A model generated the notes under the pieces. It made no database searches. It was not told where the DNA came from and saw only the letters and a list, made by a program, of their open reading frames with translations. This document shows positions 18,054 through 25,500 of a stretch of 64,000 nucleotides of DNA, in pieces; the first letter of the stretch is position 1, and every line of letters begins with the position of its first letter. The position numbers and the translations under genes were made by a program. This stretch comes from Massilia sp. YIM B02769 (GTDB taxonomy: Bacteria; Pseudomonadota; Gammaproteobacteria; Burkholderiales; Burkholderiaceae_D): positions 247,115 through 311,114 of the forward strand of contig NZ_JASNRC010000001.1 in assembly GCF_030411995.1 (NCBI RefSeq), read 5' to 3'.

Positions 18054-19073
18054 ATGCGGGCTTACCAGATACTTCCCGGCAGTAACATCGATGGACTGCA
18101 GTGCGTGGACTATCCCGAGCGCGAACTTGCGCCGGGCGAAGTACGGATGCGGGTACACGCGGTATCGCTGAACTACCGCGATTTGATGGTAGCCAGCGGG
18201 AACTACCTGGTGAATGTGGACGATCCGATCATCCCCTGCTCGGACGGCGCCGGCGAAGTGCTGGCGGTGGGCAGCGGCGTGACGCGCCTGCAGGTCGGCG
18301 ACCGCGTGGCCGGCTCCTTCTTCCCGCACTGGCATGACGGGCGCAGCACGCCCGAGAAGATCCGCCACGCCCTGGGCGGCGACGTCGACGGCATGCTGGC
18401 CGAGGAAGTCATCCTGCACGAAGACGCGCTGGTGAAGATTCCGCCGCAACTGAGCTTCGTGGAAGCGTCGACCATGCCTTGCGCCGGCGTCACCGCCTGG
18501 AATGCGATTTTTGTATCGAGCAACGCCATCCAGCCGGGCGACACCGTGCTGCTGCTGGGCACCGGGGGAGTGTCGGTGCTGGGCCTGCAGCTGGCGAAAG
18601 CGGCCGGCCTGCGCACCATCATCACCTCGTCGAGCGACGAAAAGCTGCAGCGTGCGCGCGAACTCGGCGCCCACCACACGATCAACTACCGCAGCACGCC
18701 GGAATGGCAGGAAGAAGTCCTGCGCATCACGCACGGACGCGGCGCCGACGTGGTGCTGGAAGTGGGCGGCCAGGGCACGGTGAACCGTTCGGTGGCGTCG
18801 GCGGCGATGGGGGGCAGCGTGGCCATCATCGGCGGCGTGAGCGGCTTCGGCGGCGAAGTCAATCCGGCGACGCTGCTGGCCACCGCCAAGCGCATGGTCG
18901 GGATTTTTGTCGGCAGCAGCAAGATGCTGGAAGACGTGATGCGCTTTGCCGCCACCACCGACATCAAGCCGGTGGTCGACCGTGTGTTCACCTTCGACCA
19001 GGCGAAGGAAGCCTACCGCTACATGGAATCGGGCTCGCACTTCGGCAAGGTGGTGATTGCCGTCACGGCCTGA
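18054..19073 (+). CDS. zinc-type alcohol dehydrogenase / quinone oxidoreductase family (MDR) protein
   Basis: 339 aa from the ATG at 18054, preceded by GGAGGAA; the ATG at 18042 overlaps that ribosome site and is discarded. The MDR fold is clear: GroES-like N-domain with VSLNYRDLMVASG and IIPCSDGAGEV, then the Rossmann segment LLLGTGGVSVLGLQLAKAAG. The structural-zinc cysteine cluster is absent. It probably reduces or oxidises small carbonyl or enone substrates with NADPH. It is a lone gene, with about 60 bases to the preceding DUF2269 gene. Confidence 0.88.
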   Translation: MRAYQILPGSNIDGLQCVDYPERELAPGEVRMRVHAVSLNYRDLMVASGNYLVNVDDPIIPCSDGAGEVLAVGSGVTRLQVGDRVAGSFFPHWHDGRSTPEKIRHALGGDVDGMLAEEVILHEDALVKIPPQLSFVEASTMPCAGVTAWNAIFVSSNAIQPGDTVLLLGTGGVSVLGLQLAKAAGLRTIITSSSDEKLQRARELGAHHTINYRSTPEWQEEVLRITHGRGADVVLEVGGQGTVNRSVASAAMGGSVAIIGGVSGFGGEVNPATLLATAKRMVGIFVGSSKMLEDVMRFAATTDIKPVVDRVFTFDQAKEAYRYMESGSHFGKVVIAVTA

Positions 19074-19090
19074 CGCCGCTTCTCTTCCTC

Positions 19091-19870
19091 TTATCGACCC
19101 TCGAACCGGACCAGTTCGATCTCGAAGAGTTTTGGCCAGAACTTGCCGGTGACGTAGAGCCGGCGATGCTTGCCATCCCAGGCGATGCCGTTCAACACGG
19201 CATCGACCGAGGCGGTGCCGCGTTGTTCGCGCGGCAGCAGGTTGCGCAGGTCGACCCAGCCGACCACCTTGCCCGAAGCCGGATCGATGCGGGCGATGAC
19301 ATCCGTTCCCCAGACGTTGGCATACAGTTCGCCGTCGACGATTTCCAGCTCGTTCAGGGAGTCGATCGGCTTGCCCTCGGCCGTGACCTGCACGCGCCGC
19401 AGCTCCTTCAGGTTGTTCGGGTCCAGCACGCGGATGCTGGCGCTGCCGTCGCTCATGTAGACGTACTTCGCGTCGCTGGCCAGGCCCCAGCCTTCGCCCT
19501 CGTACTGGAAGCGGCCTTTCACGGCAAAGGTCCTGGCGTCGAATACATAGCCGACCTTCGATTGCCAGGTCAGGCCGAAGATGTTGTCGCCGAACGCCGT
19601 CGAGCCCTCGCCGAAGACCTCGGCCGGCAGATCCGTCTTCTGCAGCACCTTGCCAGTTTTGAGCTCGACCTTGCGCAGCGTCGAGCGCCCGTTCAGGCCT
19701 GTGCTTTCGTACAGATGGCCGTCGCGGAAGAACAGGCCCTGGGTAAAGGCTTGCGGATCGTGCGGGTAAGTGTTCTTGACGATGAAGCCGTAGACGGGAA
19801 TCGCGGCTTGCGCGGCGCTGCCGGCAAGCGCGGTAAGGGCCAGGGCGGCGAAGGCGGTTTTTTTCAGCAT
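19091..19870 (-). CDS. glutaminyl-peptide cyclotransferase (bacterial beta-propeller type)
   Basis: 259 aa with a signal peptide (KKTAFAALALTALAGSAAQA). The mature protein starts IPVYGFIVKNTYPHDPQAFTQGL, the hallmark of the five-bladed propeller QC family that cyclises N-terminal Gln to pyroglutamate in the periplasm. Family motifs GLNGRSTLRKVEL, EGWGLASD, LNELEIVDGELYANVW and VLNGIAWD are in order along the protein. It ends 17 bases from the convergent dehydrogenase gene. The ribosome site is weak. Confidence 0.92.
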   Translation of the reverse strand: MLKKTAFAALALTALAGSAAQAAIPVYGFIVKNTYPHDPQAFTQGLFFRDGHLYESTGLNGRSTLRKVELKTGKVLQKTDLPAEVFGEGSTAFGDNIFGLTWQSKVGYVFDARTFAVKGRFQYEGEGWGLASDAKYVYMSDGSASIRVLDPNNLKELRRVQVTAEGKPIDSLNELEIVDGELYANVWGTDVIARIDPASGKVVGWVDLRNLLPREQRGTASVDAVLNGIAWDGKHRRLYVTGKFWPKLFEIELVRFEGR

Positions 19871-19974
19871 GGGATGGCTGGATGAGGCTGATCGGAGCGG
19901 TCACTCTAGCATGAAGGCAGGCGCGGCGTTGCGGGCGCCACAGCGCGGTGACAAGGCGCAGTGACGGCGCTTGG

Positions 19975-20469
19975 TCACAGATAGGCCAGCAGGCGTCCGC
20001 AGGTGATCACCCCCAGCCAGAGCAGGATCGACAGCAGGGCGTGCATGCGCGCGGCGGACGGCGCCGGCGTCTCGCGTTCCCAGCGCGCCACGCTGCGGTA
20101 AGGGAAGACGTGGAAGGCCAGGGCATTCAGCCCGGCAGCGGCGATCAGCGCCAGTTTCAGCTGGAAGGCCGGATTACGCGCCAGCTCGCCAGGATGGGCG
20201 GAAAACAGCAACAGGCCGGCCGGGACGATCAACAGCAGCGCGGCGACTGCCCAGCGCAGCAAGTGCCGCGCCAGCATCCCCACCGGGAGACTCCGCGCAA
20301 AGCCGAGCACGCGCAAATCGAACAGCACCACGCTGCCGACCAGCACGGCAAACCCGAAGATATGGACGATCTCGACCAGCGGGTACAGCCAGGGATCGCC
20401 GCGCATCGCCCGGGACAGCGGCGTGTCCGCCAGCCAGGCCAGCCAGGCGCTCGCGCCCGCGGACGCCAC
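19975..20469 (-). CDS. small integral-membrane protein (DUF6644/DUF2214-like)
   Basis: 164 aa starting with a GTG that shares its G with the TAG of the upstream gene (one-base overlap). Four hydrophobic helices include YPLVEIVHIFGFAVLVGSVVLFDLRVLG, split here as VEIVHIFGFAVL and VVLFDLRVLG, with a conserved-looking His in the first helix and another His in AFHVFPYR. This His pattern recalls haem- or copper-associated membrane proteins, but no binding site is proven. Paired with the secreted DUF6152-like protein. Confidence 0.75.
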   Translation of the reverse strand: MASAGASAWLAWLADTPLSRAMRGDPWLYPLVEIVHIFGFAVLVGSVVLFDLRVLGFARSLPVGMLARHLLRWAVAALLLIVPAGLLLFSAHPGELARNPAFQLKLALIAAAGLNALAFHVFPYRSVARWERETPAPSAARMHALLSILLWLGVITCGRLLAYL

Positions 20470-20813
20470 TAACGCAGCTCCGTGGTCTTGCCCTCGATGG
20501 TGATGCGTTCGGCGCGCAATTCGTCGCCCTTGCTGCGGTGCGGATAACCGTGGACGCTGGCTTTCTGGCCAGCCACCAGCTTATCGCGCGGCAGGCCGCG
20601 GCTTTCCATGCGCGAAGGCGGCGCCAGCACGACCAGCCAGGTTTTATCGGCCGTTTTCAGGCGCACGAAGCCGTGCGGCTGCTCGTAGCCGGCCTGTTCG
20701 ATGGTGCCGGTGAGGTCGAGCGGCTTGTCGGACTGGTATTCGCTCCAGCCGTGGTGGGCAAAGGCGCTGGCGGTGGCGGCCAGCGCGGCGAGCAGGAACA
20801 GACGCTTTTTCAT
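20469..20813 (-). CDS. DUF6152-like small exported protein
   Basis: 114 aa from the ATG at 20813 (GGAGG seven bases upstream). Signal peptide KKRLFLLAALAATASAFA precedes HHGWSEYQSDKPLDLTGTIEQ, typical of small periplasmic beta proteins with an N-terminal HHGW motif. The remainder is an OB-like strand set (FVRLKTADKTWLVVLAPPSR). The His-His-x-Trp motif at the mature N-terminus could bind metal, which is an inference. Translationally coupled to the membrane protein downstream. Confidence 0.8.
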   Translation of the reverse strand: MKKRLFLLAALAATASAFAHHGWSEYQSDKPLDLTGTIEQAGYEQPHGFVRLKTADKTWLVVLAPPSRMESRGLPRDKLVAGQKASVHGYPHRSKGDELRAERITIEGKTTELR

Positions 20814-20894
20814 GACGATCCTCCGGAACACGACAGGACGGGATGACACGTGCGGATTGTACGTCGCTTCTGTGGCGCGCAGGACGGTCCGCGT

Positions 20895-21500
20895 CTATCG
20901 TGCGCGCGCCGGCGTTGCCGGCCTGCCGCTGTGGGCATTCAAACGCCCGATCACGGCCAGGCGCCCATCGCGCAGCTCGGTGAGCAGCATTTCTCCCTGC
21001 TCCAGGTATTCCCCGGTGAGGGCGCGGATGTTCACGTCGTGCGTGACCAGCACCAGCGGCCCCATGCCGCGCCGCGCTTCCAGGCGGTTGCGCAGGTCTT
21101 GCAGCCTGGCCGCGCCCGTTGCCTCGTCGAGCTGGAACATCGAATCGAGCGTGGGTTCGGGTTTCGCGCCATCGAAGGCGAGGCGGGCGGTTTCCAGGCA
21201 GCGGCACCAGCGGCTCGACCAGACGGCGCCGGGAACGATGTTGTGGTGGCGGAAAGCGGCGCCGATGGCGCGGGCGTCGTCGCGGCCCGCAGCGGAGAGA
21301 TTGCGTTGGGTGGCGCACTTGCCGAGTTCGAAGCCGGGCGGGTCGCCGACGCCGGGCGTGGTGGCCGCGTGGCGCATCAGCACGATGACGCCGCCGGCAC
21401 GCAGGCGCTGCCACAGGGCATCGTCCGCCGTGGCCGTGGCCTGGGCCGCGCAGGCGAGGGGGAGAAGGGTCAGCAAGCACAGGAACATGCGTCGGAACAT
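20895..21500 (-). CDS. exported histidine phosphatase family protein
   Basis: 201 aa from the ATG at 21500, preceded by GGAGGATCCC. Signal peptide FRRMFLCLLTLLPLACAAQA. The phosphohistidine motif appears as VIVLMRHAATTPGVGDPPGF (RHA in place of the common RHG). The later VLVTHDVNIRALTG supplies the second catalytic His, so the active site is complete. This branch of small periplasmic histidine phosphatases is widespread and has no known substrate. A longer frame to 21581 lacks a ribosome site. Confidence 0.87.
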   Translation of the reverse strand: MFRRMFLCLLTLLPLACAAQATATADDALWQRLRAGGVIVLMRHAATTPGVGDPPGFELGKCATQRNLSAAGRDDARAIGAAFRHHNIVPGAVWSSRWCRCLETARLAFDGAKPEPTLDSMFQLDEATGAARLQDLRNRLEARRGMGPLVLVTHDVNIRALTGEYLEQGEMLLTELRDGRLAVIGRLNAHSGRPATPARAR

Positions 21501-21650
21501 GGGATCCTCCCGGTGGTGGGTCCGTTCATTATGACCATGAAGCCAACTGACCAGCGCACGTTCTGTGTTACCGTTAATCAAGCTTTTTTACACAATTTTC
21601 CGTACGCACCGATAATCTGCAAAATCGCATTTCGAACAGCATATATCGTT

Positions 21651-21679
21651 TATACGATTTATTTTAAATAAACCGTATA
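21651..21679. promoter_or_regulatory. AT-rich imperfect inverted repeat in intergenic DNA
   Basis: Arms TATACGATTTATT (21651-21663) and AATAAACCGTATA (21667-21679) match at 12 of 13 positions around a three-base centre. It lies in the 270-base gap between the dehydrogenase stop and the phosphatase start, in DNA far more AT-rich than its surroundings. A direct echo, ACCGTATGA, follows at 21681. It could be a regulator site or weak terminator; there is no direct evidence. Confidence 0.4.
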
Positions 21680-21770
21680 AACCGTATGATGCCTGAATCC
21701 GGTTGTATTCAACGGCCCGGAAACCTCATCCATAAAATCCGGTGCGACGCCCGGAAAACCGGGCTTGAGC

Positions 21771-22790
21771 TCACTCCCCGAAGCCTTCCAGCACCACCTT
21801 GCCGTTCGCCGCGCCGCTCTCGATAAAGGCGTGGGCGCGGCGCAGATTCGCGGCATTGATGGCGCCGAAGTGCTCGGCCAGCGTGGTGCGGATGCGGCCA
21901 GCGTCGACCAATTGCGCCACGGCGTTCAGCAGATCGTGCTGGGCCTGGATATCCGGCGTGCCGAACAGCGAACGGGTGAACATCAATTCCCAGTGCAGCG
22001 AGATGCTCTTGCGCTTGAGCAGGCGGATATCGATCGGTTCCGGATCGTCGATCAGCGCCAGCTTGCCCTGCGGTTTGATGGCGTTGACCAGGGCGGCGAA
22101 GTGCTGGTCGGTGTGGGTCAGGCTGATGGCGTAGTCGACTTCGCCGAGTTCCGCGTCCAGCAGGGCCTTGTCCAGCGGCTGGCTGTGGTCGATCACGTGC
22201 TGGGCGCCGAGGTCGCGCACCCAGGCCTGGGTTTGCGGACGCGAGGCGGTGGCGATCACGGTGATGCCGGTCAGCTGGCGCGCCAGCTGGATCAGGATCG
22301 AGCCGACGCCGCCGGCCGCACCCACCACCAGCAGCTTCTCGCCCGCGTGGCCGCCTTGCTGCAGGCCGAGACGGTCGAACAGCAGCTCCCAGGCCGTAAT
22401 CGCAGTCAGCGGCAGGGCGGCGGCTTCGGCAAAGCCGAGCGAGCTTGGCATGCGGCCGACGATGCGCTCGTCCACCAGGTGCAGTTCGCTGTTGCTGCCG
22501 GCGCGATTGATGGCGCCGGCATACCAGACGCGGTCGCCCGGCTGGAACAGGGTCACGTTCGGGCCGACGGCGCGCACGATGCCGCTCGCATCCCAGCCCA
22601 GCACGCGCGGTTCGGACTGGCCCTCGGCCGGCAGGCCGCGGCGTACCTTGGTGTCGACCGGATTCACGGACACGGCATGCACTTCGACCAGCACATCGTG
22701 GCCGCTGGCGACCGGGTCGGCCAGGTGCAGGTCTTGCAGGGCGCTCGGATGGTCGGCGGGCAGGGCGGCAAAGGCGGCAATCGCTTTCAT
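21771..22790 (-). CDS. zinc-binding alcohol dehydrogenase family protein (ZADH/quinone reductase-like)
   Basis: 339 aa from the ATG at 22790. MDR fold: VSVNPVDTKVRRG and VLGWDASGIVRAVGP in the GroES-like part, then LLVVGAAGGVGSILIQLARQL as nucleotide loop. It lacks catalytic zinc ligands, as in NADPH:quinone oxidoreductases. The divergent LysR gene 102 bases away is the usual arrangement in which the LysR protein controls this enzyme gene. A frame extension to 22820 runs through intergenic DNA and is ignored. Confidence 0.88.
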   Translation of the reverse strand: MKAIAAFAALPADHPSALQDLHLADPVASGHDVLVEVHAVSVNPVDTKVRRGLPAEGQSEPRVLGWDASGIVRAVGPNVTLFQPGDRVWYAGAINRAGSNSELHLVDERIVGRMPSSLGFAEAAALPLTAITAWELLFDRLGLQQGGHAGEKLLVVGAAGGVGSILIQLARQLTGITVIATASRPQTQAWVRDLGAQHVIDHSQPLDKALLDAELGEVDYAISLTHTDQHFAALVNAIKPQGKLALIDDPEPIDIRLLKRKSISLHWELMFTRSLFGTPDIQAQHDLLNAVAQLVDAGRIRTTLAEHFGAINAANLRRAHAFIESGAANGKVVLEGFGE

Positions 22791-22892
22791 GGGGTTTTCC
22801 TTGTTTGTTTGTTTGAACAAGCCCAGTGTAGCCAGAAAAGATTGTATTGATTAGACGCTATAATCCGAAAAGACTATCCAAAGGGGCGGACA

Positions 22893-23780
22893 ATGAAGCT
22901 CGATGCCATGGCGCTCTTCGTGCAGGTTGCGCATGCGGGCAGCTTCACGGCCGCGGCCACCGCCACCGGGCTGCCGAAATCCACGGTCAGCCAGCGCGTG
23001 GCCGAACTCGAAACGGCGCTCGGCGTACGTTTGCTGCACCGGACCACGCGCCGCCTCAGCCTCACCGCCGCCGGCCAGGTCTACCTCACCCACTGCGAAA
23101 CCATGCTCGATGCGGCCCATGCCGCCGACGCCGCCATCTCGCGCCTGCGCGACGAACCGGCGGGAAACCTGCGCCTGACCGCGCCGGAAGCCTCGGGCAT
23201 TTTGTTGTTGCCGCCCTTGCTGGCCGCCTTCCATGCGCGCTACCCGGCCGTGAGCGTCGAATGCGTCATCACCGACGCCCACCTCGACCTGGTGGCCGAG
23301 CGCATCGACCTGGCGCTGCGCACCGGGCAACTCGGCGACTCCACTTTCGTGTCGCGCCGCGTGGGCACGGTGCGGCGCGTGCTGGTCGCCTCACCCGCCT
23401 ATCTGCAGCGGCACGGCACGCCCGCCCATCCGGCGGACCTGGCGCGCCACCAATTGCTGCTGCACGACGTGCTCCAGCAGTGGCCGCTGCACAGCGAAGG
23501 CAAGGTCGTGCAGGTGCCGGCGACCGGGGCACTGCTCCGTGCAAACAACCTGAACACCCTGCGCGGCCTGGCCGTGGCCGGCGCCGGCATCGCGCTGCTG
23601 CCCTGGTTCATGGTGCGCGACGCCCTGGAAGCGGGCAGCGTGCAGTTGGTATTGCCCGAGCATCCGCCCACCGACAACAGCTATTACGTGGTCTACCCGG
23701 GCCGCAGCCACCGGCCCGCGGCGCTGTCGGCCTTGCTCGAATTTATCGATGAGTTCGAGCTGGCAAGTTATCTGTCCTGA
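22893..23780 (+). CDS. LysR-family transcriptional regulator
   Basis: 295 aa. The winged helix-turn-helix occupies residues 1-60 (MALFVQVAHAGSFTAAA, then LPKSTVSQRVAELE), followed by the periplasmic-binding-like effector domain of the CrgA/AaeR-type branch (AGNLRLTAPEASGILLLPPLL). It diverges from the oxidoreductase at 21771-22790. The gap contains TATAAT at 22859-22864, a likely -10 for this gene, although no good -35 at 17 bases is seen. Autoregulation and control of the neighbour are the family norm, inferred here. Confidence 0.92.
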   Translation: MKLDAMALFVQVAHAGSFTAAATATGLPKSTVSQRVAELETALGVRLLHRTTRRLSLTAAGQVYLTHCETMLDAAHAADAAISRLRDEPAGNLRLTAPEASGILLLPPLLAAFHARYPAVSVECVITDAHLDLVAERIDLALRTGQLGDSTFVSRRVGTVRRVLVASPAYLQRHGTPAHPADLARHQLLLHDVLQQWPLHSEGKVVQVPATGALLRANNLNTLRGLAVAGAGIALLPWFMVRDALEAGSVQLVLPEHPPTDNSYYVVYPGRSHRPAALSALLEFIDEFELASYLS

Positions 23781-23947
23781 AGGGCGCAACGCCGCCGGCG
23801 AGCCCGGCTACCGTGCGCCGGTTATCCAAAAGATAATACTAAGATGACCACGTCGGGATGCCCGGTGCATCCCAATGGCTGCCTGTCGTCCGGGGTCCAT
23901 GCCTGCGGCGCGGGCAGCCTTTCGCCATCATCCAGAAAGGATTCACC

Positions 23948-24472
23948 ATGCCAGCTCCCGAGCGCCATCCGCTCACCCTGCGCATCAACGGCCGCGAACA
24001 CCAGCTGGAACTGGAAGCCTGGGTCACGCTGCTCGACGTGCTGCGCGAGCGCCTCCAACTCACCGGTTCCAAGAAAGGCTGCGACCATGGCCAGTGCGGC
24101 GCCTGCACCGTGCTGGTCGACGGCCGCCGCATCAATTCGTGCATGACCCTGGCCGTGATGCAGAACGGCCGCGAGATCACCACCATCGAAGGCCTGGCCG
24201 AGGACGGCAAGCTGCATCCGGTGCAGCAGGCCTTTGTCGACAACGACGCCTTCCAGTGCGGCTACTGTACGCCGGGGCAGATCTGTTCGGCGATCGGGCT
24301 GATACAGGAAGGACAGGCGAAGACCGCCGCCGACGTGCGCGAACTCATGAGCGGCAACGTCTGCCGCTGCGGCGCCTACCCGCAGATCCGCATCGCGGTC
24401 TGCAAGGCCGCCGGCATCGACGATCCAGACAACGCCGTGCACCCAGTCGTGCCGGGGACGGTGCCGGCATGA
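23948..24472 (+). CDS. paoA: aldehyde oxidoreductase [2Fe-2S] subunit (PaoA/YagT-like)
   Basis: 174 aa from the ATG at 23948 (AAAGGA site). It carries two [2Fe-2S] clusters: the plant-type motif GCDHGQCGACTVLVDG plus a further Cys (NSCMTL), and the helical-domain motif CGYCTPGQ with CRCG. This is the small electron-transfer subunit of a xanthine-dehydrogenase-family molybdoenzyme. There is no twin-arginine leader before the ATG, unlike E. coli PaoA, so export is doubtful unless a longer form is used. It overlaps the FAD subunit by 4 bases. Confidence 0.9.
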   Translation: MPAPERHPLTLRINGREHQLELEAWVTLLDVLRERLQLTGSKKGCDHGQCGACTVLVDGRRINSCMTLAVMQNGREITTIEGLAEDGKLHPVQQAFVDNDAFQCGYCTPGQICSAIGLIQEGQAKTAADVRELMSGNVCRCGAYPQIRIAVCKAAGIDDPDNAVHPVVPGTVPA

Positions 24473-25500
24473 ACCCGTTCACCTTTACCCAGGCCGACAA
24501 CGCCAAGACCGCCATCGACCAGGTGGCGAACAATGCCAGCTTCGCCGGCGAAGCCGTGCGCTTCATCGCCGGCGGCACCAACCTGCTCGACCTCATGAAG
24601 GAAGGCGTGATGGAGTCGAGCCGCCTGGTCGACATCAACCGCCTGCCGCTCGACGGGATCGAGGAAAAGGATGGCGGCCTGCTGCTTGGCGCCACCGCGC
24701 GCAATGCCGATACCGCCTACCACCCGCTGGTGCGCGAGCGTTATCCGCTGCTCACCGCCGCGATCCTGGCCGGCGCTTCTCCCCAGCTGCGCAACATGGC
24801 CAGCAACGGCGGCAATTTGCTGCAGCGTACCCGCTGCTACTACTTCTACGATGTCAGTACGCCCTGCAACAAGCGCGAGCCGAACACCGGCTGCGCGGCG
24901 CGCGAGGGCATCAACCGCCAGCACGCGATCCTCGGCACCAGCGAGCACTGCATCGCGACCCACCCGTCCGACATGTGCGTGGCCCTGGCCGCGCTGGAAG
25001 CGACGGTGCACGTGGAATCGGCGCGCGGCAAGCGCGACATTCCGTTCGCCGAATTCCACCGCCTGCCCGACGACGCGCCGCAGTACGACACCGTGCTCGA
25101 AGCCGATGAACTGATCACCGCGATTACCTTGCCCGACGCCAGCCGCTATGCCGCCCACTCGGCCTACCTGAAGCTGCGCGAGCGCCTCTCGTATGCGTTC
25201 GCGCTGGTGTCGGTGGCCGCGGCGCTCGACATCGGCGCCGACGGCGCGATCAGGAGCGCGCGCATCGCCCTCGGCGGCGTGGCGCACAAGCCGTGGCGCC
25301 GGCTTGATGCCGAGCAGCTATTGGAAGGCAAGCAGCCCGATCCCGCGCTGTTCGGCCAGGTGGCCGACAAGCTGCTCGAAGGCGCCATGGGCCACGGCCA
25401 CAACGACTTCAAGATCCGCCTGGCGCGCAACGCCATCGTGCGCGCACTGAAAACGGCGGTGGAAGGCACCGTCACCAATACCGGAGAGCGTAATGACTGA
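24469..25500 (+). CDS. paoB: aldehyde oxidoreductase FAD-binding subunit with extra Fe-S site (PaoB/YagS-like)
   Basis: 343 aa. FAD motifs AGGTNLLDLMKEGV and ASNGGNLLQRTRC fit the medium subunit of the family. The Cys-rich insert RCYYFYDVSTPCNKREPNTGC, read as RCYYFYD and CNKREPNTGC, and HCIATHPSDMC further on match the PaoB-type [4Fe-4S] site that ordinary CoxM-type subunits lack. It relays electrons from the [2Fe-2S] subunit. Overlaps the next gene by 8 bases. Confidence 0.9.
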   Translation: MNPFTFTQADNAKTAIDQVANNASFAGEAVRFIAGGTNLLDLMKEGVMESSRLVDINRLPLDGIEEKDGGLLLGATARNADTAYHPLVRERYPLLTAAILAGASPQLRNMASNGGNLLQRTRCYYFYDVSTPCNKREPNTGCAAREGINRQHAILGTSEHCIATHPSDMCVALAALEATVHVESARGKRDIPFAEFHRLPDDAPQYDTVLEADELITAITLPDASRYAAHSAYLKLRERLSYAFALVSVAAALDIGADGAIRSARIALGGVAHKPWRRLDAEQLLEGKQPDPALFGQVADKLLEGAMGHGHNDFKIRLARNAIVRALKTAVEGTVTNTGERND